A stretch of DNA of 64,000 nucleotides from Arhodomonas sp051195215 (GTDB lineage Bacteria; Pseudomonadota; Gammaproteobacteria; Nitrococcales; Nitrococcaceae): the NCBI RefSeq assembly GCF_051195215.1, contig NZ_JBNAZM010000016.1, positions 28,092 to 92,091 on the forward strand, written 5' to 3'. The translations under genes and the position numbers were made by a program. The notes below the pieces were generated by a model, which saw only the letters and a list, made by a program, of their open reading frames with translations, did not search any database and was not told where the DNA came from. This document shows positions 1 to 8,777 of this stretch, in pieces; positions within the stretch are counted from its first letter, which is position 1, and each line of letters starts with the position of its first letter.

Positions 1-1276
1 CCACCAGCTCCCAGACCCGCACGGGGATTTCCGTGGCGAGAATGCACGGGATCGATGCCGAGAAGAACAGCACCGAGGACACCGACACCACCCCGGCCAC
101 GAAGCGTGTGGGCAGCGAGGCGTCCACGGCCACCAGCGCCGGCAGGAACATTTCGGCGATGCCCACCGAGGCCGCCTTGGCGGCGAGCATGGCGTCGGGG
201 AGCTGAAGCGCGGCCGTCAGCGGGTAGAACAACAGCGCCACCCAGTCGAACACCGGGGTGAATTTCGCGAGCACGAGCCCGATGAGTCCCACCGAGAGAA
301 TGGTCGGCAGAATGCTCATCGCCATGAGCACGCCGTCGCGGAAGTTGGCGGCCACGCTCGCGGGTACGGACGGGGACCGGCCGCTGGCGGCGATGCCCTC
401 GCGCCAGGCGGCGACAAGGAGGTTGCCGGTGTGCGGCTGCTCCGGCTCGCCGTCACCGCTGACGTAGCGCTCGGGTTTGCGGCTGATCGGCGGGATGCGC
501 ACGGTGATGGCCGTCACCAGGAAGGTGATGATCAGCGTGATCGCGAAGTAGGTGGTCCAGATGGCCATCAGGTCCAGCGTCTTCGCCACGATGACCATGA
601 AGGTCGCCGACACCGTGGAAAACCCGGTGGCGATGATGGTCGCCTCCCGCGCAGTGTACTTGCTCTCCTTGTACACCCGGTTGGTGATCAGCAGCCCGAT
701 GGAGTAGCTGCCGACGAACGAGGCCACCGCGTCGATGGCGCTCCGTCCGGGCGTGCCCCAGATGGGCTTCATGATCGGGCGGAAGAGCACACCGATGCTT
801 TCGAGCAGGCCGAAGTCCACCAGGAAGGCGAGGAAGATCGCGCCCACCGGTACCAGCACGCCGACGGCGATCACCAGCTTCTCGAACAGGAACGGCCCGA
901 GGTCCTTCGCGAACAGCCACTGCGGCCCGACCTCGAAGACCAGCATCAGCGCCACGCCCAGGCCGAGAACCTTGAGCGCGGAGAATACGGCGTCCACAGG
1001 GCTGCGGTGCCAGGTGCCGCGTACGAACGGGTAGACGGCGCCGGCGGCGATGATCGCCAGCGCGTACCAGGGCATCAGCGCTGGCAGGCCGCCACGGATG
1101 CCGCTGACGATGTGATCCAGCGGGATAGTGGATTTCCCGCCGAAGGTCACCGGCACGAAGAATACGAACAGTCCCAGGGCGCTCAGCCCGCAGAACTTCA
1201 GAACGTGACTCCAGTGCGCCGCGGGAGTCGCCTCGCGCGGGGCCGGGTCCGTGAGGCCGTGATCGCTCTCGCTCAT
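1..1276 (-). CDS. YjiH-family membrane protein with nucleoside-recognition (Gate) domain, 3' part outside window
   Basis: At least 425 codons, running off the left edge without a stop. The product is a polytopic inner-membrane protein with many hydrophobic segments separated by short loops, for example around residues 28-45, 69-85 and 130-155. The family (YjiH, Gate domain) is annotated as transporter-like, but its substrate is not established. The ATG at 1276 follows a GGAGGGGAGAG ribosome site. It lies 88 bp downstream of hutU on the same strand, so I infer it is the last visible gene of the hut operon and may import or export histidine or a related compound. The family call is from remembered sequence character; the transport role is inference. 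Confidence 0.75.
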   Translation of the reverse strand, partial: MSESDHGLTDPAPREATPAAHWSHVLKFCGLSALGLFVFFVPVTFGGKSTIPLDHIVSGIRGGLPALMPWYALAIIAAGAVYPFVRGTWHRSPVDAVFSALKVLGLGVALMLVFEVGPQWLFAKDLGPFLFEKLVIAVGVLVPVGAIFLAFLVDFGLLESIGVLFRPIMKPIWGTPGRSAIDAVASFVGSYSIGLLITNRVYKESKYTAREATIIATGFSTVSATFMVIVAKTLDLMAIWTTYFAITLIITFLVTAITVRIPPISRKPERYVSGDGEPEQPHTGNLLVAAWREGIAASGRSPSVPASVAANFRDGVLMAMSILPTILSVGLIGLVLAKFTPVFDWVALLFYPLTAALQLPDAMLAAKAASVGIAEMFLPALVAVDASLPTRFVAGVVSVSSVLFFSASIPCILATEIPVRVWELV

Positions 1277-1364
1277 CTTCTCTCCCCTCCCCAGGTCGGA
1301 TTATGGCCGCCAGCGCACGCCCCGGTCCCTGTGCCACCGGAACCGGGGCGGAGCGCCCGCCGCG

Positions 1365-3041
1365 TCACTCCAGCATCGGCAAGTCCAGCCCCTGCTCCCT
1401 GGCGCAGCGCTTGGCGATGTCATACCCGGCATCGGCGTGACGCATCACGCCGGTGCCCGGATCGTTGCGCAGCACGCGGCCCAGTCGGGCATGGGCGTCG
1501 TCGCTGCCGTCGCAGACGATGACGACCCCGGCGTGCTGCGAATAACCCATGCCCACACCGCCGCCGTGGTGAATCGACACCCAGGTGGCGCCGCCGGCGG
1601 TGTTGAGCAGGGCGTTGAGCAGTGGCCAGTCGGAGACGGCATCGGAGCCGTCCTGCATGCTCTCGGTTTCGCGGTTGGGGCTGGCGACCGAGCCGGAGTC
1701 CAGGTGGTCGCGGCCGATCACCACCGGCGCCTTGAGCTCGCCGTTGCGCACCATCTCGTTGAACGCTTGCCCGAGGCGCGCGCGGTCACGGAGGCCGACC
1801 CAGCAGATGCGCGCCGGCAGGCCCTGGAAACTGATGCGCTCGCGGGCCATGTCCAGCCAGTTGTGCAGATGCGGATCGTCGGGGATGAGCTCCTTGACCT
1901 TGGCGTCGGTCTTGTAGATGTCTTCCGGATCGCCCGAGAGCGCCGCCCAGCGGAACGGGCCGACGCCCTGGCAGAACAGCGGGCGAATATAGGCCGGCAC
2001 GAACCCGGGGAAATCGAAGGCGTTGTCGACGCCTTTCTCCTGGGCCATCTGGCGGATGTTGTTGCCGTAGTCGAAGGTCGGAATGCCCTGGGCCTGGAAG
2101 TCGAGCATGGCCTGCACGTGCACGGCCATGGAGGCCTTGGCTGCATCCACCACGGCCTCGGGCTCGCGCTGACCGCGTTTGACGTACTCCTCCCAGGTCC
2201 AGCCGGCGGGCAGGTAGCCGTTCAGCGGGTCGTGGGCGCTGGTCTGGTCGGTGACCATGTCCGGGCGCACGCCGCGGCGCACGAGCTCGGGCAGGACCTC
2301 GGCGGCATTGGCGCACAGTCCGATGGATACGGCCTTGCCCTCGCTCGTGTACCGCTCGATGCGCGCCAGGGCATCGTCGAGATCGTCGGCCTGCTCGTCG
2401 AGGTAGCGAGTTCGCAGGCGGAAGTCCAGGCGCGACTGCTGGCATTCGATGGTGAGCGAACACGCCCCGGCCAGGCTCGCGGCCAGCGGCTGGGCGCCGC
2501 CCATGCCGCCGAGGCCGGCGGTGAGGATCCAGCGGCCGGCGAGCTTGCCGTCGTAGTGCTGACGGCCGGCCTCGACGAAGGTCTCGTAGGTGCCCTGGAC
2601 GATGCCCTGGGAGCCGATGTAGATCCACGAGCCCGCAGTCATCTGGCCGTACATCATCAGGCCCTGGCGGTCGAGCTCGTTGAAGTGCTCCCAGTTCGCC
2701 CAGGCCGGCACCAGGTTGGAGTTGGCGATGAGCACGCGCGGGGCGTCCTTGTGGGTCTCGAACACGCCCACGGGCTTGCCCGACTGAATCAGCAGGGACT
2801 GGTTGTCCTCCAGCCGCTGCAGGGTCTCGACGATCTTGTCGTAGCACGCCCAGTCGCGGGCGGCGCGGCCGATGCCGCCATAGACGACCAGATCCTCCGG
2901 GCGTTCGGCGACGTCCGGATGGAGGTTGTTCATGAGCATGCGCAGTGGCGCCTCGGTCAACCAGCTCTTGCAGGAGCGCTCGGTGCCGGTGGGCGGGGCG
3001 ATGCGGCGGCTCGGGTCGTGGCGGTTGGTCGGTTGGGACAT
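1365..3041 (-). CDS. hutU: Urocanate hydratase
   Basis: 558 aa, the usual length of the family. This cytoplasmic, NAD+-dependent enzyme converts urocanate to 4-imidazolone-5-propionate, the second step of histidine breakdown. Visible signatures are the glycine-rich stretch GLGGMGGAQP in the middle of the protein, DQTSAHDPLNGYLPAG, and FCQGVGPFRWAALSGDPEDI towards the C-terminus, which holds the conserved cysteine region. I chose the ATG at 3041 because GGAGAGAGAGCC precedes it; upstream alternatives in frame are non-ATG and lack a site. It lies 39 bp after hutG in the same direction, so the genes are very probably co-transcribed. Confidence 0.98.
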   Translation of the reverse strand: MSQPTNRHDPSRRIAPPTGTERSCKSWLTEAPLRMLMNNLHPDVAERPEDLVVYGGIGRAARDWACYDKIVETLQRLEDNQSLLIQSGKPVGVFETHKDAPRVLIANSNLVPAWANWEHFNELDRQGLMMYGQMTAGSWIYIGSQGIVQGTYETFVEAGRQHYDGKLAGRWILTAGLGGMGGAQPLAASLAGACSLTIECQQSRLDFRLRTRYLDEQADDLDDALARIERYTSEGKAVSIGLCANAAEVLPELVRRGVRPDMVTDQTSAHDPLNGYLPAGWTWEEYVKRGQREPEAVVDAAKASMAVHVQAMLDFQAQGIPTFDYGNNIRQMAQEKGVDNAFDFPGFVPAYIRPLFCQGVGPFRWAALSGDPEDIYKTDAKVKELIPDDPHLHNWLDMARERISFQGLPARICWVGLRDRARLGQAFNEMVRNGELKAPVVIGRDHLDSGSVASPNRETESMQDGSDAVSDWPLLNALLNTAGGATWVSIHHGGGVGMGYSQHAGVVIVCDGSDDAHARLGRVLRNDPGTGVMRHADAGYDIAKRCAREQGLDLPMLE

Positions 3042-3080
3042 GGCTCTCTCTCCGGTGCGGGTCACGGACCTCACGAGCGT

Positions 3081-4022
3081 TCACCCGTCGAGGGTGAGCA
3101 GGTGCACGAGGCGCGCCGCGACTCTGGCGGTACGGTTGTCGATGTCGTAGTCCGGGTTGAGCTCGGCGATGTCGGCGAGCAGTAGCTTGCCGCTATCGCG
3201 CACGCGCTCGATCAGGGGTTCGAGCAGGGCGAGGGACACGCCGCGGGCGGCAGGGGCGCTGACCCCGGGGGCCTCGGCGGCGGGCAGCACGTCGAGATCG
3301 ATGGTGAGGTACACCCGCTCACAGGCGTCGATGAACGCCGTGAGCGCGTCGTCCACCTTCGCCAGGCCGGCGGCGGTGATCTCGCGGTCCTCGCGTACCA
3401 GCACGCCGAGAGTGTCGGCGCGTTGGAAGAGTGCGCGCGTATTGCTCGCGCGGCTCACGCCCAGGCAGGCGTAATGGAACGGCCAGCCACGCGCCAGGCA
3501 GTCCTCGGCGATCTGGGCGAAGGGGGTGCCGGAGGAGCGCACGTGTGCCGGGTCGCGCAGGTCGAAGTGCGCGTCCAGGTTGACGATGCCCACGCGCGGT
3601 GGCTGCGTGCCGGCCTCCAGGTGACGGGCGATACCCTGCCAGCTTCCGTATGCCACCTCGTGACCGCCGCCCATCACGATAGGCCTGTGGCCGGCGTCGA
3701 GGAGCCCGGTGACACGGCCGCCGAGTCGTGACTGGGCATTTTCCAGCGCGTCGTCCTCGCATCGGACATCGCCGGCGTCGAAGGCAGGGCCGTTGCGGTG
3801 CCAGGCGAGGCCGGCAAGGGCGCGGCGGATGGCACTCGGACCGCCGACGGCTCCCGTGCGTCCGTGGTTGCGGCGCACGCCGGCATCGCTGGTGAAGCCG
3901 ATCAGCGCCGCGCCGGGGCCGGCCGCTTCGTCGACGGCGCGGATACGCTGGTGCCAGCGCTCGCTGTCCGGTTCCGGGTCCGTGCGGCCCTGCCAGAGGC
4001 TCATGTCGATGGGCTCAGGCAT
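3081..4022 (-). CDS. hutG: Formimidoylglutamase (ureohydrolase family)
   Basis: 313 aa. It hydrolyses N-formimidoyl-L-glutamate to glutamate and formamide, the fourth step of the short hut pathway. The binuclear manganese motifs of the arginase/agmatinase fold are intact: GGGHE (His121), DAHFD (Asp150, His152, Asp154) and DLDVLP (Asp242, Asp244). The start ATG overlaps the hutI stop codon by 8 bases (ATGCCTGA), a sign of translational coupling. Using this enzyme rather than a HutF deiminase plus HutG deformylase pair puts the pathway in the four-step version. Confidence 0.95.
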   Translation of the reverse strand: MPEPIDMSLWQGRTDPEPDSERWHQRIRAVDEAAGPGAALIGFTSDAGVRRNHGRTGAVGGPSAIRRALAGLAWHRNGPAFDAGDVRCEDDALENAQSRLGGRVTGLLDAGHRPIVMGGGHEVAYGSWQGIARHLEAGTQPPRVGIVNLDAHFDLRDPAHVRSSGTPFAQIAEDCLARGWPFHYACLGVSRASNTRALFQRADTLGVLVREDREITAAGLAKVDDALTAFIDACERVYLTIDLDVLPAAEAPGVSAPAARGVSLALLEPLIERVRDSGKLLLADIAELNPDYDIDNRTARVAARLVHLLTLDG

Positions 4023-5226
4023 CGTGGGTGACCTCCCCGTTGATCACACGCTGGCGCAGCCGGCCGGGCTGCACCGCGTAGGCGAGCTCGGCGGGGCGTT
4101 CCACGTCCCACACGCACAGGTCGGCGGGCGCGCCTTCGGCGAGGCGGCCAAGCTCGGGGCGGCGCAGTGCCCGGGCGCCGTGGGCGGTCATGCCGGCGAG
4201 CGCCTCGCGCGGGGTGAGGCGGAAGAGCGTGCACGCAAGGTTCAGCATCAGTGTCGGCATGAACATCGGCGAGCTGCCAGGGTTCGCATCCGTGGCCAGG
4301 GCAATGGGGACACGGGCCTCGCGCAGGGCGCCGACGGGCGGTAGCTGCGTCTCGCGTAGCGTGTGGAAGGCGCCGGGCAGCAGCACGGCGACGCTGCCAG
4401 CCTCCTGCATGGCGGCCACGCCTTCGTCGTCCAGGTATTCGATGTGGTCGGCGGACAGTGCACCGTAGCGTGCCGCCATGGCGGTACCGCCCAGGTTGGA
4501 GAGCTGCTCGGCGTGGGCCTTGATGGGCAGCCCGTGGGCCCGGGCGGCCTGAAACACGCGCTCGCACTGGGCCACGCTGAAGGCGATGGATTCGCAGAAG
4601 ACGTCCACCGCGTCGGCGAGGTCCTCGGCCACGGCGGCTGGGATCATCTCGTTGCAGACGAGATCGATGTAATCGTCGCTCGCCCCTTTGTATTCCGGCG
4701 GCAGGGCATGGGCCCCGAGGAGCGTGGTCACCACGCGCACCGGCAGGCGCTCGCCGAGTCGACGGGCAACGCGCAGCATCTTCAGCTCGTCGGCGACCGT
4801 GAGGCCGTAGCCGGACTTGATCTCCACGCAGGTCACGCCGTCGTCGATGAGCGCCTGCAGACGCGGTCGTGCCGCCTCGAGAAGGGCGTCTTCGCTGGCC
4901 TCCCGGGTCGCGCGCACGGTGGCGAGGATGCCGCCGCCGGCTTTGGCGATCTCCGCGTAGCTCGCCCCTTCCAGGCGCTGCTCGAATTCCCCCGCGCGGT
5001 TGCCGCCGAAGACGAGATGGGTGTGGCAATCCACCAGCCCCGGTGTCACCACACCGTGGCTGCCCGCCTCGCGGGCGCCGTCGATATCGGCACCGGTGAG
5101 CGCGTGCATGGGGCACAACCGTTCGACGCGGTCGCCCCGGGTGAGGACGGCCATCGGCTCCGGATGCTCGCGGAGACCATCGAAGACGGTCATGTCACGC
5201 CACAGCAGCGAGGTGTTCGCGGACAT
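4015..5226 (-). CDS. hutI: Imidazolonepropionase
   Basis: 403 aa, amidohydrolase fold. It hydrolyses 4-imidazolone-5-propionate to N-formimidoylglutamate, the third hut step. The metal-binding pair is seen as DCHTH (His68, His70), with AHAEQLSNLGG in the middle and ATDANPGSSP (metal Asp) near the C-terminus. The ATG at 5226 is preceded by GGAGGAGAGCC; a longer open frame upstream crosses the operator and is unlikely to be translated. It is the first gene of the catabolic operon hutI-hutG-hutU-yjiH and sits directly behind the HutC-type palindrome, so repression by HutC with urocanate as inducer is the expected control. Confidence 0.97.
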   Translation of the reverse strand: MSANTSLLWRDMTVFDGLREHPEPMAVLTRGDRVERLCPMHALTGADIDGAREAGSHGVVTPGLVDCHTHLVFGGNRAGEFEQRLEGASYAEIAKAGGGILATVRATREASEDALLEAARPRLQALIDDGVTCVEIKSGYGLTVADELKMLRVARRLGERLPVRVVTTLLGAHALPPEYKGASDDYIDLVCNEMIPAAVAEDLADAVDVFCESIAFSVAQCERVFQAARAHGLPIKAHAEQLSNLGGTAMAARYGALSADHIEYLDDEGVAAMQEAGSVAVLLPGAFHTLRETQLPPVGALREARVPIALATDANPGSSPMFMPTLMLNLACTLFRLTPREALAGMTAHGARALRRPELGRLAEGAPADLCVWDVERPAELAYAVQPGRLRQRVINGEVTHDA

Positions 5227-5247
5227 GGCGGCTCTCCTCCTGACACG

Positions 5248-5287
5248 AATTGTATATACAATTACAAAGGCCAAGCCCGGGTGTCAA
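5248..5287 (-). promoter_or_regulatory. hutI promoter with HutC operator
   Basis: A perfect 16-bp palindrome, AATTGTATATACAATT, occupies 5248-5263, ending 22 bp before the hutI start. On the minus strand a TTGACA -35 box (5282-5287) stands 17 bp upstream of the left part of the palindrome, so the operator would cover the -10 region. Its core TGTATATACA agrees with known HutC (GntR family) sites. Repression by HutC is therefore well supported by context, although no binding data can be read from sequence. Confidence 0.85.
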
Positions 5288-5427
5288 GAATCCATCCCGT
5301 CATTGCCGGATTTGCCCGACAAAACGGGTTATTTTTTCAAAATCATACAGTTGTAATGACTTTCTTAGAAGTTTACGAGGCGGATGTACCGCCGTCTCCC
5401 AGGGAAATGGACGGTGAGGATGCTTTG

Positions 5428-5440
5428 AATGTATATACCG
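5428..5440. promoter_or_regulatory. Second, weaker HutC-like half-site
   Basis: AATGTATATACCG repeats the core of the operator at 5248-5263 with a damaged right half. It lies 30 bp beyond the hutC stop codon and about 165 bp from the main operator, so DNA looping between the two is conceivable. Assignment rests only on similarity of the core. Confidence 0.4.
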
Positions 5441-5470
5441 TGGTCCGGCTGCGAGCGTCGCGTATCCCCG

Positions 5471-6184
5471 CTAGCGCTGGCGTTCCGACATGCCGGAGCG
5501 AAGCTTGTAGCGGTCGCCGGGGTAGAGCAGGCGGGCGTAGCTGATGAGGTGGTCGTCCGACCATGTGCGGCGTGTCATGCGCAGGCACGGTTCGGCGGGG
5601 GAGATCTCCAGCCACTCGGCGGCCTCGGCGTCCGGCAGCACGGCTTCCACCACGTGCTCCATGTCCGAGATGGGGCAGGCGGCGCTCAGCACCTCGTTGG
5701 GGGTATGGCGGGAGAAATCGGTCTCCAGGTAGTCCGGCACCCAGCGCGGGTTCACATAGCGATCCTCGAGCTGGATGGGGATGTCGTTCTCGCGGTGAAT
5801 CAGGACCGAGTGAAACACGTGGGTGCCCAGGCGCACGCCGAGGCGCACCGCGATGTCCTCGTCCGCGGCGATGGTCTCCCGGCGGAGCACGTCGTTGCGG
5901 TATTGGTGACCGCGGCTACGGACTTCGTCGGCGATGTTGTGGATTTCGAGCAGCGACGACTCTGCCTTGAGGTCGGTGACGAACGTGCCGAGCCCGGGCT
6001 GGCGTACCAGGTAACCCTCGTGAACGAGCTCGCGGATCGCCTTGTTGGCGGTCATGCGGCTGACGCCGAACTCGCGCGCGAGCTGCTCCTCCGGCGGGAT
6101 CTGGTGGTGCGTCGGGTAGGCGCCCGAATGCACCTGCTGCAGCAGGAACTGCTTGATCTGCAGATAGCGGGGGCTGCGGCTCAT
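5471..6184 (-). CDS. hutC: Histidine utilisation repressor HutC (GntR family)
   Basis: 237 aa. It has an N-terminal GntR winged HTH (about residues 3-70; EFGVSRMTANKAIRELVHEG is the recognition region) and a C-terminal UTRA ligand-binding domain (about 92-230; motifs PIQLEDRYVNP and SYARLLYPGDRYKLRS). HutC represses hut genes and is released by urocanate in studied enterobacteria and pseudomonads. The ATG at 6184 is the only start that places the protein at normal length; an extension upstream is rich in Arg/Pro and looks non-coding. Its gene precedes the hut catabolic operon with the operator in between. Confidence 0.95.
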   Translation of the reverse strand: MSRSPRYLQIKQFLLQQVHSGAYPTHHQIPPEEQLAREFGVSRMTANKAIRELVHEGYLVRQPGLGTFVTDLKAESSLLEIHNIADEVRSRGHQYRNDVLRRETIAADEDIAVRLGVRLGTHVFHSVLIHRENDIPIQLEDRYVNPRWVPDYLETDFSRHTPNEVLSAACPISDMEHVVEAVLPDAEAAEWLEISPAEPCLRMTRRTWSDDHLISYARLLYPGDRYKLRSGMSERQR

Positions 6185-6320
6185 TCGGGCTCCGGGTCGA
6201 GGTACTCGGCGTTGATGGCGGCCGCCGGCGTCCACGCCGGCATCCGCGGCGCAGAGCGTATCCCATCATGGCGGTCATGGCGAGGCATCGGCGAGTCGCC
6301 GCAATGGTGTGCGTCTGCGT

Positions 6321-7094
6321 TCAGCTTGCCCGGCTGCCGGCTTGCGGGTGCTCGTCGATGCGGCGCATGCGGTGAAACGCGAACGGTGCGAGCGCGAGGG
6401 TCAGCTTCGCTGTCATGAGCTCCGAGTCCGCCGACATGAGCTGGTCCCGGTGAGCGGTCTGGCGGATGCGCTCGGCGAACTCGTCGGCCTCGCGTTGCAG
6501 CATGTCCGCGGAATCCGCCCGCATGCGTCGGGAGAGGGTGATGAACTGCACCCCGGGCTCGCCGGCATTCTCTGCCGCCCAGCCGACGAAGTCCTGATTG
6601 ATTCGCTTGAGAATGGGGGCCAGCGGCCCGGTCCAGCGCCAGGCCACCGGCGTGGTTATGAGCAACCGGTAGCGTTCGCTCACGTCGCGCTCGACGATGC
6701 CGAGTCTATCGAGATCGCGCATGTAGAGCTCGATACTCGCCTGGCTCAGGCCGGTCTCCCGGGCGATTTGCTGCGGCGTGAACCGGTCCATGAGAAACAG
6801 CAGGAAGTAGAACAGGGATGGGTACGCGGCGAGGTGGCGCTCCGCATCGTGCGACAGTGGCACGCTCGGACCGGCCGGGCGGTTGGAGGCTTCGATCAGT
6901 GTCTCCAGCGGCAGGTCGATGGCCGTGCAGATCGCTGCCAGGCGGCTGAGCTTGCAGTCCTGCTGCTGGAACAGTCGCTTCACGCTGGGCTCGGACATGC
7001 CCAGCCGCCGCGCGAGCTCCGCGTAGGTGATACCACGCGCCTTCAGCGCTGACCGCAAGGCGGCAAAAACCCCACTTCGTGTCACATCCGACAT
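6321..7094 (-). CDS. Xre/Cro-type HTH regulator with second winged-helix segment
   Basis: 257 aa, cytoplasmic DNA-binding protein. Residues 10-60 form a Cro/C1 HTH (ITYAELARRLGMSEPSVKRL). A second HTH-like stretch follows (about 125-160, FTPQQIARETGLSQASIEL). The C-terminal half has no recognised domain. The ATG at 7094 was chosen; the frame can open at a TTG 18 bases earlier. It is divergent from the beta-propeller gene at 7223, with 128 bp between the starts, so it may regulate that gene or itself. The inducer or target is unknown. Confidence 0.8.
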   Translation of the reverse strand: MSDVTRSGVFAALRSALKARGITYAELARRLGMSEPSVKRLFQQQDCKLSRLAAICTAIDLPLETLIEASNRPAGPSVPLSHDAERHLAAYPSLFYFLLFLMDRFTPQQIARETGLSQASIELYMRDLDRLGIVERDVSERYRLLITTPVAWRWTGPLAPILKRINQDFVGWAAENAGEPGVQFITLSRRMRADSADMLQREADEFAERIRQTAHRDQLMSADSELMTAKLTLALAPFAFHRMRRIDEHPQAGSRAS

Positions 7095-7222
7095 CGGCTG
7101 TTCCGGTTTCAATACGATTTGCCTGCGCAGAGTATCAATTTTCGATGCGCATCGAGATGTGTTTGCGAGTCAAGGATCGAAAATCTAGCTTCCTGCGGTG
7201 TCACCTCAGCAGGAGATCCGAG

Positions 7223-8101
7223 ATGAAGAAGCTATTCGGTGCATTGCTCCCCGGCGTGCTCGCATTGAGTGTGAATGCGATGGCGGCGGATCCAGCCCCG
7301 CTCACCCACCTGTGGACGACGGAGGGATTCGCGGAGCCGGAATCGGTGGTGGTGGATGCGGCACGCGATCGCCTGATAGTCAGCAACATTGACGGCCATC
7401 CGGGCGAGGCTGACGGCGAGGGCTTCCTCTCGCTGCTCGACCCGGATGGTTCAGTGGTGAATCGCCAGTGGATAGGGGGCCTGGACGCGCCCAAGGGTAT
7501 GGCGATACACGAGGGCAGACTCTACGTAAGCGACATCACGGCGCTGCACGAGATCGACCTGGAGCGAGGGCGGCTCGTTCGCTCGTTCGAGCCGGATGAC
7601 GCGCGGTTTCTCAACGATGTCACGGTCACGGCCGATGGCGACGTGTACGTGACCGACATGATGGCGAACGCGGTGTACCGGTTACACGACGGCCGGCTCA
7701 CGCGCTGGTCGGAGGACGACGGTCTGCATCATCCCAACGGCATCCTGGCACAGGACGGCCGGCTCATCGTCGGCAACTGGGGCACGGGCCTCGAGAGCGA
7801 TTTCACCACCGCGACGCCGGGTTCACTGGTGCTGATGGATGCCGATGGGGCCGGGATCGAGCCCGTCCCCAATGGCGATGCGCTGGGCAATATCGACGGT
7901 GTCGCAGCGCTCGGTCACTACCTCGTGGTGAGCGACTGGGTGAAGGGTACGCTGACGTTCCTCCCGCAAGCGGGCGGGGCCGTGGAGACGCATGCGGTGG
8001 AACCGGGCGTGGCGGACATCGGTGCCGCGGGCGATCGCCTTTACGTCCCGCTGATGCGAACTGGCAGGGTTTCCGCTTACTCCGTCTCCGCCAGCCCGTA
8101 G
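7223..8101 (+). CDS. Secreted SMP-30/NHL-like beta-propeller protein
   Basis: 292 aa. It starts with a clear signal peptide (MKKLFGALLPGVLALS, cleavage after AMA). The rest shows repeated beta-propeller blades of the gluconolactonase/SMP-30 or NHL type: YVSDITALHEIDLERG, VYVTDMMANAVYRL, GILAQDGRLIVGNWGTG. The protein should be periplasmic or secreted. AGGAG at 7211 supports the ATG at 7223; the frame extends upstream but without a good start. Function could be a lactonase or a non-enzymatic binding propeller; metal ligands cannot be assigned confidently. It stands alone between two regulators. Confidence 0.75.
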   Translation: MKKLFGALLPGVLALSVNAMAADPAPLTHLWTTEGFAEPESVVVDAARDRLIVSNIDGHPGEADGEGFLSLLDPDGSVVNRQWIGGLDAPKGMAIHEGRLYVSDITALHEIDLERGRLVRSFEPDDARFLNDVTVTADGDVYVTDMMANAVYRLHDGRLTRWSEDDGLHHPNGILAQDGRLIVGNWGTGLESDFTTATPGSLVLMDADGAGIEPVPNGDALGNIDGVAALGHYLVVSDWVKGTLTFLPQAGGAVETHAVEPGVADIGAAGDRLYVPLMRTGRVSAYSVSASP

Positions 8102-8234
8102 GCTGGCGACGTTGCCATTTGGTGCCAGGGGGCGCAGGCCGCGGCGTGGCGACGCGTCCGCGTCGCGGCCTGCGCCTCGGCCCGGGGACGCTGCGGTGGC
8201 GAGCGGAGTTGACGCACGTCTTTCGTGGTCATAT

Positions 8235-8248
8235 CGTGCATATACACG
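8235..8248. promoter_or_regulatory. Putative MarR operator in front of marR gene
   Basis: CGTGCATATACACG is a 14-bp inverted repeat with one mismatched pair, 20 bp before the marR start. The same core appears as a perfect 12-bp palindrome at 8749-8760 before the exporter gene. Two copies at the two flanks of a MarR gene suggest autorepression and control of the exporter. Confidence 0.65.
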
Positions 8249-8267
8249 TCTTGATACGAATCGCATC

Positions 8268-8696
8268 ATGGTGTCCAACGAGTTCGTGGCGGAGAATTGT
8301 GCCTGCTTCCATCTGCGTAGTGCCGCACGGGTGGTGACGCGGGCTTATGACCGCGCTCTGGCGCCTACCGGTCTTCGCATCACCCAGTTCACGCTGCTGG
8401 TCGCCGCGAGTATGGAGACGGGCGCCTCGCTGACGACACTCGCCGAGCACATGGCCATGGATCGCACGACCCTGTCCCGCAATCTGCGGCCGCTGGAGAA
8501 ACGGGGGTTGCTGACGGTTTCCCAGGAGGGCTACCGGCGCGAACGCACTATTCACCTGACACCCGAGGGAACACAGTTGCTCGAGCGGGCGAAGCGCTGC
8601 TGGGAAGGGGCGCAGCAAGAGATAGTGGAGCGGCTGGGTGAGGAACGTTGGCAGCGGCTCAAGAGTGAGCTCGGGGACCTGGTGGCGGTGGGCTGA
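8268..8696 (+). CDS. MarR-family transcriptional regulator
   Basis: 142 aa, the usual MarR length. The winged HTH is visible at about residues 50-115 (LAEHMAMDRTTLSRNLRPL, then the wing GYRRERTIHLTPEG). The ATG at 8268 fits family length; a long upstream extension in the same frame crosses the operator and is Arg/Pro-rich. The gene is followed by an intrinsic terminator and then an MMPL exporter with its own copy of the palindrome, so I infer a repressor that responds to a compound handled by that exporter. Cys residues near the N-terminus (NCACFHL) could be redox or ligand sensing, which is speculation. Confidence 0.88.
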   Translation: MVSNEFVAENCACFHLRSAARVVTRAYDRALAPTGLRITQFTLLVAASMETGASLTTLAEHMAMDRTTLSRNLRPLEKRGLLTVSQEGYRRERTIHLTPEGTQLLERAKRCWEGAQQEIVERLGEERWQRLKSELGDLVAVG

Positions 8697-8709
8697 CACC
8701 CCTCGGGCG

Positions 8710-8739
8710 ATAGTGGTGCGTGGAGCGCCACTATTTTTT
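8710..8739 (+). terminator. Intrinsic terminator after marR
   Basis: A 10-bp stem (8710-8719 with 8725-8734, one G-U pair), a 5-base loop and then a run of T to 8739. It begins 13 bp after the marR stop and separates marR from the exporter, so the exporter must start from its own promoter. Confidence 0.85.
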
Positions 8740-8748
8740 GACGATGTA

Positions 8749-8760
8749 GTGTATATACAC
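8749..8760. promoter_or_regulatory. Putative MarR operator in front of the MMPL exporter
   Basis: GTGTATATACAC is a perfect palindrome ending 17 bp before the GTG start of the exporter. Its TATATA centre could itself be the -10 element. It shares the TATACAC half with the site at 8235. The short distance to the ribosome site GGGGGA implies a very short leader. Confidence 0.7.
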
Positions 8761-8777
8761 GACATGGGGGATCGATC

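Noticed and set aside
1437..3185. Long open frame on the plus strand opposite hutU (582 codons)
   Set aside because: Antisense to a perfectly conserved hutU; the translation is rich in Val/Ala/Gly/His with no domain, as expected from GC-rich codon bias.
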